Source of the DNA: Paramecium tetraurelia
Lineage: Eukaryota > Ciliophora > Oligohymenophorea > Peniculida > Parameciidae
DNA length: 64,000 nt
Assembly: GCF_000165425.1 (NCBI RefSeq)
Contig: NW_001799466.1
Location: 392,851 to 456,850, forward strand
Direction: 5' to 3'
Of the stretch, positions 34,303-48,000 are shown piece after piece. The position numbers were made by a program, and so were the translations under genes. The first letter of the stretch is position 1. Each line of letters opens with the position of its first letter. The notes below the pieces were generated by a model, which made no database searches, was not told the DNA's origin, and worked only from the letters and a program-made list of their open reading frames with translations.

Positions 34303-36078
34303 TCATGTATTCTAACCCAATTATTTTAGAGAATCACTCTATTATTTTATAAAACAATCTTGAAATTCTTTGAACTTAACTAGCAAGTTTAACAACAAAT
34401 CTAATTTGTTAAGTCTAACTAATTATTAATCTTAATCGGAATCTTTATTGGAATCTTCACATTTTACATAATTGAAATATTTATTCAAATAGCAATTACT
34501 TTATTTATCTTCTGAAGTAATTTCCTAAAGATCGAGTGTCTTTGGATATTTTTCAATATTTTCAAAGAACTCAAAGGACCCATCAACATCCACACCCTCA
34601 TATACTTTCTACAGCAAATTTGTTATAATTAGGTTTGCATTATTTGATTGAATGAGGGGATATTGAATAACACCATCTACTGAACGATTGATATATTTTT
34701 TTATATCAAGTCCCAACGAAACTACTTTTATTTGCATTTGCTAAGCCATATTTAGTTGTATTTAAAGTTTATGAAATGGATAGTTATAAAAAGAGTGATT
34801 AATAAAAATCAAATATTTTTTATATTGGCTAAATCTTTCAAATTGATCAAGTACTAACTAAAATTTATTGTGATTATCATTTAATGGCACCTTATTACAT
34901 TAATCAATTAGGCTTTATATTAATAAGGTTTATTCCTAATCAGTCCAGGAAGTAGAAAAATTTTACTTGATAATATTTTGAGTATGATTTAAAATCATTA
35001 AATTGCATACAAGTGAACATTACTTACATATTTCGATAAATTAAAATAAAAATGGTAATAGAATTTATTATAGGGTTTCCTTTTCAATCTAACTTAAATC
35101 TAAAACAATCTAAAAAAGATAAAAAGACTTTCCTCCTTTATTTTTTTTCTTCATTATATCCCTAGCAGTTCCATTTGTGCAAAAGAATTTGATGATGCCT
35201 TTTATATCTATTGTAGTTCCTTTTGAAGATAAAGAATACTTCGTAAATTTACTTACTTCCAGCAATGCTTTAATATCATTTGCTTCTTTAGAGTCAAGTT
35301 GGGATTCAAATTCAGAAGTTTTTTTAATTTCTTCTGCCTCGTCCAACAATTTTTAGACTATTTTTTCTGTCCTTATTTTTTAATTCTCTACAATTTGATT
35401 TAACAATTCTATTAAATTTTTTGAATTACTGATTGTTTGACCATTTTCAATGTTGATAATATTATAATCAAATTTGTCCTATATTTGAATAATTGAAGTA
35501 AACCCTTCATCTAATAATTCCTCTTTACATTTATTTGACATTTCCAATAATTATTTTGTAAATAATAATATAAAATCATTTTTGTGCTAAATTTCTTCAT
35601 CAACTATAATAAAATCCTTTTTGCATTTACCATTTACAGCATGTAAAATTGAATCTAGAAGATTTACAGATAAATAATCCTATTTTTGTTTTAAAAATAT
35701 CGCTTTGAACTATCCTGATAAGATGATATCATAAGTCAAATTAAGAAAAGAAAATTGTAATAACAATAATCCTAAATGTTAAAAATATTGCTACTCTAAT
35801 TATTACTCTGTAATTATAATTCTAAAAGTAAATTTTTTGATAATGTTCCAGATTTCTTAGGAATCCAACCATTCTTCATAAAGTTTTTACTCTGCTTAAA
35901 TAATTAATTTATTATAATCAGTGTAGTTTATGTTTGTAAAAACCTCTGATTATTATTTAAATTTTTGAGGTTACAAAGTATTATAAATTTTACTATTAGA
36001 TTTGGTAACTTTAGTTTTTAAATAAATATTTGAATCCAAATAATCATCAAAAAAATATTTTTTAATATTATTCATATT
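34303..36078 (-). other. VWA-domain segment of the giant gene (possibly a separate reading frame)
   Basis: This frame differs by one base from the AAA part. It continues from the last repeats and also has its own ATG at 36078 (MNNIKKYFFDDYLDSNIYL). A helical half is followed by STTIDIKGIIKFFCTNGTAR-like sequence (midasin: NMRKVIPYIAS) and a VWA fold: FYLFQIVLDLSQIEKETLQQ, KFQLVLDQFERFSQYKKYLI, MQIKVVSLGLDIKKYINRSV. The MIDAS motif DxSxS is degenerate (DLSQI at about 35085-35100), so metal binding is doubtful. In midasin the MIDAS domain docks substrates such as Rsa4 and Ytm1. Confidence 0.6.
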
Positions 36079-39000
36079 TAAAGTAATTGAGTTTGTTAGT
36101 TTTTAGTTATTTTATTAATTAACATTCCGATAGGAATCTGTTTAATTATGCAAACTAGTAGAAGTTGTATATATTTATATTTGCTATTATTCATTATTAG
36201 AAATTGATTGTTGAATTATTAATTATTTAGAATTAGTATTTGCAAATGGTTATGTTTATTTATCAGTATTTGAAATTTATGATTATAGTGAGGCTGTCTA
36301 TTAACCATTTTTAGTATCTGACGATTATTATGACTATTAGGCATCATTAGTATTTGATGATTATGATGTCTATTATCCATTATTAGTATTTGATGATTAT
36401 GATGTCTATTATCCAATATTAGTATTTGATGACTATGATGTCTATTATCCATTATTAGTATTTGATGATTATGATGTCTATTATCCATTATTAGTATTTG
36501 ATGATTATGATGTCTATTATCCCATTTTTAGTATTTGATGATTATGATGTCTACTATCCATTATTAGTATTTGATGATTATGATGTCTACTATCCAATAT
36601 AGGTATTTGATGATTATGATGTCTATTATCCATTATTAGTATTTGATGATTATGATGTCTATTATCCATTATTAGTATTTGATGATTATGATGTCTATTA
36701 TCCATTATTAGTATTTGATGATTATGATGTCTACTATCCAATATAGGTATTTGATGATTATGATGTCTATTATCCATTATTAGTATTTGATGATTATGAT
36801 GTCTACTATCCATTATTAGTATTTGATGATTATGATGTCTACTATCCAATATAGGTATTTGATGATTATGATGTCTATTATCCATTATTAGTATTTGATG
36901 ATTATGATGTCTATTATCCATTATTAGTATTTGATGATTATGATGTCTATTATCCATTATTAGTATTTGATGATTATGATGTCTATTATCCAATATTAGT
37001 ATTTGATGACTATGATGTCTATTATCCATTATTAGTATTTGATGATTATGATGTCTATTATCCATTATTAGTATTTGATGATTATGATGTCTACTATCCA
37101 TTATTAGTATTTGATGATTATGATGTCTACTATCCATTATTAGTATTTGATGATTATGATGTCTACTATCCATTATTAGTATTTGATGATTATGATGTCT
37201 ACTATCCATTATTAGTATTTGATGATTATGATGTCTACTATCCATTATTAGTATTTGATGATTATGATGTCTATTATCCATTTTTAGTATTTGATGATTA
37301 TGATGTCTACTATCCATTATTAGTATTTGATGATTATGATGTCTACTATCCAATATAGGTATTTGATGATTATGATGTCTATTATCCATTTTTAGTATTT
37401 GATGATTATGATGTCTATTATCCATTATTAGTACTTGATGATTATGATGTCTACTATCCATTATTAGTATTTGATGATTATGATGTCTATTATCCAACAT
37501 TAGTATTTGATGATTATGATGTCTATTATCCATTGTTCGTATTTGATGATTGTGTATTTTAATTGTTAGTTTTTTTTGTTTGTAATTATTATTCTTATTA
37601 TTTTTATTCAATTTTTTCTTCACTTATCTCCTATGCTTATGAATTTTTATTCATATTTTATCTATAATCATATCCTTTTTTGTTATTTTCATTAGAATTT
37701 TCTTTCTTATATACTTTCTCCAAATCATTATAATTTGTTAAATTTTAATTTTTTGTCTGGTCATGATTATATTATTTGGATTTATTTTAATCTTTTTTAT
37801 TTTTATTTTTTTCATTCCCATCTACTTCATATTCTTATTACTTTTTATTTTATTAATGTTACTTTTCCTTTTATTCTTATTTGTCTTATTTAGATTCCTT
37901 ATTTTCATCTTTTTAAGCTTTTTCACATATTTTCTCTTTTAAGATTTTTTTTTTTTCTTATTCTTCTTTTATTTCTTTTTCATATTTTTCGACTTCTACT
38001 TGTATTTTTTCAATATCCCCAGAAACATCAACATCAATCTCTTTCATTAGCTCCTTAATTTCTTTTTATTTGTTACAAATCATTTTTTTAACTTCATAAT
38101 CATCATGTTTCAACGTTATTCCAAATCTTTTTAATTTTTTTAAAAATCCATCATCAAATAATTTCGAAAATTTTTTAAAAACATCTCTTATTAGATTTAC
38201 TCCATTTATAATTAATTACGCATTCCAAGAAATTGGCTTCCTACTCTTATGCTCTTCATTTTAACAAAATGAAAATGAAATTATAAAATGTGCAGCAACT
38301 CCAAAAATTACATCACCAATAAATTCAATTCCTATATATTTGATTTGAATCAATTTAAGATCAAGTTGAAGCCAGGAAGTTTTATCGAATTCCAAACTAC
38401 CTTTTATTCTTGGTCTAAATAGTTATAGTTCTAAACATAGTTTGCAATATTTTCTATCCCATTAGAAATCACAACTTAAAGGAAAACCTTTCCCTAATAT
38501 GTATTTTGAACATGTAGTAAAAGGAATATTATCAAAGATTTTAGCCGATAATTTCGCTGTTAAATCAAAGCAACTATTTTTCACATCAATATTGTAATTT
38601 AAACTGATATCAAAATCAATACAAGTTATTGTAAATTTAGCCCAACCTTTCCCAATATATATATCTCCATTGTTGAATAATAGAGTACTAGATGTTGCAA
38701 AATTTTAATTTCCTTCTTAGTCTTCTATAAATATGAAAACAGGTTTATATTTTTTCCACGATAATGAAGTTTCCTCTAAATCCTATAATTCAATTTTAAA
38801 ATTGGAAAATTTTAATTTATCAAATTTTTACAAAAGTGTATGAAATTTAGTATCCTTTAACTTGTGCATTATTTCTTTAGGAAAAATTGGATTAGTAAGA
38901 TCTAAATCGATTTCCCCATTGAAAAATAATATTCTTTCTGTTTTCGTAAAGAAATCAAAAAAATTTTCTGGAAAAATTTTTTCCATACAAAATATCTCCA

Positions 39001-42000
39001 TTGAATTTTATAGATTTGAGTTAGAAATTTCAACTACCCATGTTTTTGGAATAAAGTGATAATAATTAAAAAGAATGAGATTTACCTTATTTTTATAGAC
39101 TTCCCCAGTTAAATTTCCTAAAAATTCAGTTATCTATTAATTTTTTACTTTAAATTAACATTTTCCATTAAAGCTCATCCCAACTATTCGAAAAGCCTTA
39201 TTATAAACAAGCTCAAAATGACCTTCTTATGATTCTTATCCGAACTAAATATTACCTTTATATGTTAGGCTTCCAAAATCTTTATAAAATTATGTCAATT
39301 GAAGATAAATTTTATAACTTGGAAGAGTTTCTGATTTCAATTGAAATGAACATTTTAAATTTGCATTTTCAAAGGAAAATTCTGGACTTTGAGCCTTAAG
39401 TTCCTTTAGATTCTAATATTATATTTATAAATCGAATTCTTATGGGAGAAAAAACAAAATAATTTTGAGCTCTTATTTTATTTGAGCTCTACAATTTGCA
39501 AACCAACTAAATTCTCGCTTATTTATTTCTCCCTTTTCAATAAGTTTCAAGTAATTTACATAATTTGTATTTTCCTATAATTCCTTGAAAATAAAATTTC
39601 CATTTTAATTAGTATATATAAATAAGCAATCTGCTTTTTTTAATTTAAAAGAATAATCAAATTCACATAAATAATTAAATATATCCTTAAACTTCCTATG
39701 ATTATCAAATGAATATTAGAAAATCGCTGAATGATAATGATCTCTAAAATAAAGATTGATATTATGATATGGTTCTTTTAGTGTAACAAATATTTTGTCG
39801 TTTTGAAAAATTAAATCAGTTATTTATAGTTCCTATCTTGAAATGTCAAATCTGTCATATTCCTTCTCTTCCTTTAACTGGGCTCCATCTTTTTTCTAAA
39901 TATAAGAAAATATGTCCGTTCCTCTTAGAGAGAAAATGCTATTGTTCTAAAAAGTGAATTTTTTTTTTCCTTAATCATATTAAAGAGTAAATGGAATTTC
40001 AAAAATATTTACATCAAATTACAAGCTTAATTATGTGGATTTTGATTTGATTTCCAATATTAGAGTAATTTATTTAAATTATGTGATACCATTTCTGATG
40101 GATAAATTTTTCTTACATTCAAGTATTAAACTCTAAAAGGAATATGTCTTACTAAGTTTTAAAGTACATGAAAGATCCAAATACTTATTTTTAAAATCAC
40201 TAGAAAAAATAGGTAACTTAAAATCATAATAAGAATTCAAAATTTCTAGAAACTTATGTAAATTTTGTTCTAAATTAAAATTAAATTCAAATTGTTTTGT
40301 TTTCTCTAAAAGATCTATTTCGAATTCTATTCTAAAATCATTATGAGAAAACAAATTCAACTCAAACGACAAGTATAAAGTTTTCTTAAGTTTAGTATCA
40401 TCACTTATCTCAAAAGCTAATTAAATATTATCCAATTTTAAAGCATTTGTCAAAGTTTAAGTAGATACTTCATATGAAAGTTTAAATGAGGTATTACAAT
40501 TCCCCAATACCAGATAAACATTTAAATCATCATAATTTATTTTCCTAGCAAATACAATATCTATTTCTTTATTAAAAACAGCCAAAAAAAATTATTTCAT
40601 ACTAAATTTGAATCTAANNNNNNNNNNNNNNNNNNNNNNNNNNNNNNNNNNNNNNNNNNNNNNNNNNNNNNNNNNNNNNNNNNNNNNNNNNNNNNNNNNN
40701 NNNNNNNNNNNNNNNNNNNNNNNNNNNNNNNNNNNNNNNNNNNNNNNNNNNNNNNNNNNNNNNNNNNTCACTTTTCTCAAACGCCCCCCCCACCTTTCCC
40801 CCCCCCAACGCCTTTGTCAACGCCCACGTCGATCCTCATCTGACCGCCCAATGAGGTTTCCCTTCCCCATTACCCGATCCCCCCCCATCATCATCCCCCC
40901 CTTCCCTGGCAATACAATATCTATTTCTTTATTAAAAACAGCCAAAAAAAATTATTTCATACTAAATTTTGAATCTAATTAGAAATCACAATAGAATTCT
41001 TATTTTAATTAACTGAACTTGAGGTCTATAGAACCTAAAAGGAATTAATTTATTCTACATATTCCTGATAAGCAAGTTTCTTCCCAATCTTTTTTCCTAT
41101 AAACTAGATATCCATTCAATTCTTTGATGTTTATTAAATTAAAAATTTTACATTAACTATTTGCTATAAATAATTTTACTATATATTCCCACACTTAATG
41201 CTTTTCTAATAATAAAGAAAAAGAAAAATCCTGAACCTCAAACTTTGCATCCTTTTCAATAATATCTATTCCTACACTATTTTTTATGAATTAATTCAGA
41301 CTAAACTTCTCGATTATAAAAGAATTAAATTTTAGCTAATAATTTGGATTTGATTCCTAACTTAGAGAGTCTTAAAATTTTAAAAGAAAATCAACTTCCT
41401 GCTGAAAAAACAGTAATTTTACTTTTAAATCAGCATAACCTTCACTTCGTTTTTCGGATTATTAAAATGTTAATTGTATTTTTTCAAAAGTTAAGCCAGT
41501 GTACTTGGTTATAATATTTTCTTTCACAACATTTAATTCACCTTCAAATTCTTAAGATATAATATTGTAATTAAAGTATACAATATGATTTACTCTTGGA
41601 AATATATCTATTCCTTCAAATTAACGTCCAAGCAAACCAAAACCCAATTTGAAAGGATCGATTGACATTTGTAAAGATTTATCTTCTATTTCTAAATTTA
41701 GCGATCCTGTAGGATTTAACTAAAGTTCAAAGGTATTTAGAGGAAATCCTTTTAATGCTATTAATCCTTTCAAAATAAGCCCAAAACATTTATCAGATCC
41801 AAAAATTGTTAAATAGCAGTCACAAAGATTTATAAATTCAGATATTTTCCTTCGATTCAATAGACCTACGCTAAATTTCAACCAAACTGAATTATCCCAA
41901 ATTATCATTGATTCGTAAGTTTGCTCTTAATTCTATTTTTCTTAATCCTTTGCTTCTTACTTTTATTTTAATTCTTAAGCTATTTTTTCATCTTACATTT

Positions 42001-45000
42001 ATTTTAGCTTTTAAGCTATTTTTTCATCTAAACCAGTTTAAAATTTTTATTATTTTGATTTTGCCTCTTCAAAATCATAACCTTGAGATTGCATTTTATG
42101 TTCTTGCATTTAAAAAAACTATTAAAGTTCTTCTCCTAATTTTTCAAATTAATCCAAATTTAAAAATGATTTAGAATTCTCTTATTCAAATTATATTGTT
42201 TCAATTTCATCAAACCCTTTTACTTATGATAATTGCTTTTCCAAATCACTTGAGAAAGCAGCAATAATATGTTTTAATTTTGGGGAGTTCATCCCTTTTT
42301 TTAATTTCATAGTTAGACACTTTTCTAAATCTTAGCAAAAAAATCTCAAAAAATCAAACTCTAATTCAACTTCAATTGTAAGCTTAAGAATTTCAACAGT
42401 GAAACCTATTGTAAATTATGCAATTTTTGAATCAATATGGGAATATATTTGCATACTTTTTATTTAGAAATTTATTTTCTCAAAAATTTGAATATTCCAA
42501 TCAAACTCAATAATTATTTAAAAATTCCAATAAATTGCATCAGTGATAATATCAAGCTTCTTTATTGAAGTAGCTTTACTTTTTGATAACTAAGATATAA
42601 AAATATTGTTGTTTTCAAAATAATTCTAGAAAAATTTTTTAATTATTTTATCAGAATAAATTTAGTGTTATCCTTGAGGTAATTATTCAGTTAATTTGAA
42701 TATCATTGTGTTTTTTTGAATTATTCCAACTAAATTACCAATATCTTAATCTAGAAACTGAAATGCAAATTCAATACTTCCATTTAAAGCAATTGGTTAT
42801 TTTAGTTCTATATTTGTATCTATTTTATTAATTTTAATCCAAAATGGTAACTTATAAATTTAAATTGGTTTTTCACATCTAAGTTGTATTTCTACCCTTC
42901 TTTCTTCAAAATCAATATATGGTACAAAATTTTCACAAAAAGTAAGATTAATATTAGAAATTAAACTAAAACATCCAGATTCCAAAAAAATATTAACTAT
43001 ATTTTATTATGGAATACATATTTCTCCTCTATTTGAAATTAAATCATTTATTCTACCAAAATATCCTTGTTTGATAAAATAATAATTTAATTCAAGATGC
43101 AGATCACAACTTAGTTAAAATTAAGTAATGATATTTTCCTTGTTTGAGGCAAATTTTCCAGATATATCTTTTAATTTCAAATTGATATTAGGAAATGTGT
43201 AGTCATTTAAACTGAAATTTAAAATGATTTCTAAATCTTGATTTAGGAGCAATAAACATTCCATGTCTGATTTTGATAAAAGGTGTTTAAAAGTCTTAAA
43301 AAATTATTCTTAAGATGGCCCAATAAGGGATTTAATCAAAGGAACCAAAGATAAATCATTAGATTATTAATATTAAATTTACAATTAACCTCCAGGATTC
43401 AATCTTGCTTCAGCTAAAAACGTATATTACTAAAATTAACATTTTGACTTCATTATAAATTTTAACAATTCTTTGCCTTTAATGTATAAAGACAAGAAAG
43501 TAGGTTCAATCTTCAGAGTTTCCTAACATAATTAAATATTTAACTCTCCATTTACTTGAATTTCATAACAACCTAAGTCATATTAGTTTTCTGTTTAAAA
43601 ATTTACCAGCAATATTTATCTACTGATGCCCTCAATAAAACTCTAATAATTTTGAATATCATTATTTGATAATTATTTTTTTAAAAATTAACTTAAGTTT
43701 TTTAAATCCAACCATCTTTTAGTTTAGTCGTGGTTAACAATTTAAAAGGAATTAGACACTAATTTATTTAAGATTGTATCATTATATTTTTCTAGAATTT
43801 AATCAACTTGAAGTTGATGATTGAAATCAAAAATTGGAAAATCAGGATGATTTTTACATTCCTTAAAATCTGATCCAAAAAGGATCTCCATTGTTTAATC
43901 ATAATATTTTAATCCGTTTTCTTAAATCATCCTAAAAGCTTTGATAATACTCCTTAGATTAATTAAGCACTTAGATTATTCCTAAATAAAGATTATTTAG
44001 TTCAATATATTACTTGCCAAAATAACAGTATCTTCTAATTAAAGCTACTATCCCAAACCACTTCTAGTCAAAATTTCTATAACATCTATATAATTATCAG
44101 CAATATCAATTGAAAAGTTAATTTTAATACATCGATTATAAAAGGCAGGAGATAATATATGTTAGTCTTCCCTGGAGGGATTTTATACACATATTAAACG
44201 AAAATTCTTATGAGGAATGATACAGGAATTCGAGTCTCCAAACTCATTATTGAATAAGCGAGGTGAATCTTCTCCCAAAGAATTCAATCGTTCAACTATT
44301 TCAGCTCTTGCTAAATTAATATTGTCTAAAATTAACCAATATCCAAATTTACAACAAACCTTTAATACTCCTTCGATATATTTCATATTCATCCCCTATT
44401 TTTATTTTTTATTATATATAAATTTCTATTTTTATTTCAAAGAAATCCTCTCTAATTCTTATTAAATTTCATCGTAATTAGGGTCAACTAAAGCAAAATT
44501 CCCAAGTAAATCATCAGTTTCTAAATCGCAATGGATTGGCAGTAGAATAAATCTTTGGTTTAAAAGATTAGCCAATTTGATGATGCAGGAAGTTTTTCCT
44601 GATGAGACATCTCCTTAACATAGTATTACTTTCTTTGAATGAATAGCTATAAACAGCTTTTCAAAAATGGCTGAATTTTATAAGTTTATAACTAATGAAT
44701 TATTGGAAATTTAAGGAGGTACCTAATTTGATAAAATAAAATTGAATAACGGTTTAAAATCTTTTTCAATTTATCTGCTTATTCTGATAATGTTTGCATT
44801 TTGCTCTAAAAAGACTCTTCTATTGATCCATTCTTCCTCACTTAAACCAAACTTATCTAAGATTATTTTTATCACTTATTTTGTAAACTCCGTTTTATAA
44901 AAGTGCTATACATATATCATATCTAAACAAACAATTATCAATTCTAATTAAAGTTTTTCATCATTTAATTTTTATCTCTACTCCAAAATTTGTTAGCTGA

Positions 45001-48000
45001 AAAGTTACAATAGATTCTCCAAAAATCTAATATTAAAGTCATAATTTGATTTCATTTTTTATTATGCCAATAAAGCAAGCTCTTTGTGTAAATCCAACAT
45101 CAATTAAAAATTAACTCCATTATTTTATAAATGTTTAATTTCATTTTTATATCTCTATTAGAATATGTCTAATACTTAATCTATGCTGAATGCTTCAATA
45201 TAAACATCACACAATAGATTCGAAATACATAAAGGTAAGTCTTTTCTCCCTTCATATGAAGTGGGATTCATTGAGCATAAGAATACGCATTTATCTTTAT
45301 TTAATCTACTATCTTTTATTCTAATCTCCTTTTCATCTGTGTTAAATAAAGCCTAAAGTGTACTTAAAACTTCAGGAGATGCTAAATTAACTTCATCGAA
45401 TAATATTAAGCTCTTCTGTGATAATGCTTAAGCTAGATATCCTTCTTGAAATGTAAATGCTATTTGATCATTGTCAATCTTTGGAGCATAAGACCCAAAT
45501 AGATCTTCAACACTCAAAGAATCCGAACAACAAACTCTACAGTGTTCCTTTTTAATTATAGAGGCAAATTCTGATGCAATTGCAGATTTTCCAACTCCTG
45601 GTGGTCCAATAAGGCAAGGTATATAATTTGTAGTAATTGCTGAGTATATTCTTTGTAATATTTTTATTGTAGACGGATTCATGATGATTTTTGGAGAATT
45701 GAAAAACTATTTATCTTTTAATTTTTCTTAAATTTTGTTTAAAGCTTGTTTGTAATGTTCCTAATAATTAGCATCATTAATGACTTCTTCAAAAGTTATT
45801 CTATATTTGTCCAGAATAGTAAATTAAAATCCTAATGCTAATTTTTATAAGTGAGTAGCATCTATATCCAAATTCAAAAAGCTCATCCATTAATAGAATT
45901 TTCGATCAGATATATTTTCATAGTAGACTTCTTTAACTTCTTTAGTCCTTATTAAAACATCCTAAACAAACTTAATTATTTGATCACTCTCAACCTAATT
46001 TTTAATTTTACTTTATATAAATTTCTAATAAGAAATGTCTAGTATTTTTGTAGAATTAATGAGTTATGGAACTTATATTTTGATTTTTGTCAGTCTTGAT
46101 TACAATGCATCGCTTAATTAACCTCCAAAATTAGTATTTAATAATGCTATTACAAAAAATTCATTATGTAATTTAATCTCTTATCCATTTACAATAAAGT
46201 GTGGTTCTATTTCCAATAATGCATTTAATCCCTCTATAACTGATTAATCTGCCATGGATATGTTTTTTAAACAGACAACACCTCCAAATCTAGCATTAAA
46301 TGTTAATCCTCTTTCAATAAAAGGGAATTAGTTACCAATATTTTTGAAAACTTGATCAAAGAACGAAGGTTATTGATATTTATCATTCAATTATTTAAAT
46401 CTGCTTTCGATATTTATTTCATTTTAATTTATATTCTATTCATCTTTATCGAGTTTCTTAATTAAATTTTAACAATATTTTTCATAAGATTCTTGGTTAT
46501 GAGATTCCATACTCCCAATTAAGTCCGTTATCTCAGTTTATGAATTGATGTACATTAATTCGAATGGATAAGGATTCTAAAACTCTACTAGTTAGGCAAA
46601 TAGTTAGGATAAGTATGTTTTTGATGATGTTTTCCCCACAATTAAAATATTTTCTCTAAAATAACAGCTAAATGCTATTTTACATAAGACTAATCTTTAA
46701 ATAGGGTTTAGATTTTATTCTGCCGATTTATGAATGTTGTAATTTTTGCCAAGTTTAAATGGTATCGATATCTCAGCCTGTTGATTTTTTATTGAAAACT
46801 TAATGGTTTATTGTTTATATTCAATTTTACATTCTAAATCTTATTCTTCAGAGGCATTTTTAGGAAAAAGAATTATCTAATGTAATTGTAATTGATTTTC
46901 CCAATTAGGTTATTTAGTGGAAAAATTTGTTTTCTCCAAACGATTTCTAAATCTTATGAATTGTCTTAAAGTAAATTAGGTCCCATTGAAATTTAATAGA
47001 TTTTCATTGCCGTCTTTTGGATACGGTATTAGTTTGGTTAGAAAATATTCCATACCTTTTTTGATGCAATCTTAACTATCTTTCTTCATACTTAGTTGTG
47101 ACTCTGTGCAAATTTTAATTACTTCCTCATAAGGATAATTAGGAACTTCAACAACTATAACTTTAGAAGCTAATGTTTGTGGGAGCTCAGTCCTGCTATT
47201 ATAAGATGGAGGATTCTATGCGAAAAAGATTCTAAAATTTTCATGAACCTTTATAACTTTATTTGAAATAGGATCTTGAAATTCTGAAGGATACTTGGCT
47301 ACAGATGCTAAGAAGTTAAGTAAACTTGCATCTGAAAGGTTAGCCTCATCTATTAACACTATTCCACCTTACTCCATTCCTAAATACAATGGGCCTTTTT
47401 TTAGTATAAACTCCTTCTTATCTTAGTTGCATGATGATATATATTATCCCATTAGATCATTAACGTCTGTATTTTAATTCAAATTAATATAATGAAAAGT
47501 AGTTGATTCAAATAATTTGCATGTTTATTAAAATGTAGATATTACTTTTGTTTTTCCAACTCCTGCTGTTCCTTATAAAACCAAAGGTATTTTAGCAGCT
47601 ACAGCTACTGCAATTATATCAGAGACAATTTTCCTTGATGGAGTTACAACAAAATTGTTTTTCTTACTATCTTTTGATTATAATTACTAATAATGAAGAG
47701 GTACTTATATTTATTCACTTAAAAGAGACTTATTATCTTGTAAACTTAAAGCAATGAAGAAATCTATACATTGTATTACTTTTTATTACAAATTCATCTT
47801 AAATTGAGCTTCAGCGAATTTCTAGATTTCCTTGATTGGCTTTAAGAATCTGATTATTTTGTTCAATGATATTTATTCAATTTAGGTTTCTAAATTGGAT
47901 GAAGTCTTCCCATTATTCCCTGCCATTAATTTGGTAGTAATATCTCTTACAAAGTTTATATCAGATGGTATATTTGCTGATTAAAATAATTAAATTATAT

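Noticed and set aside
36338-37550. CRISPR-like array
   Set aside because: The 36-bp units are adjacent, with no spacers, and lie in a eukaryotic coding frame.
36517-37623. A 368-residue histidine-rich protein (MDNRHHNHQIL repeats) in the standard code
   Set aside because: It is an alternative frame of the 36-bp repeat. The Gln/Ser/Asn/Thr frame continues without a stop from the AAA protein; the His frame begins and ends at the array.
40768-40910. GC-rich insert as foreign or telomeric DNA
   Set aside because: It directly follows N, has long C runs without a regular CCCCAA or CCCAAA unit, and is flanked by a duplicated sequence; a poor read end explains it.
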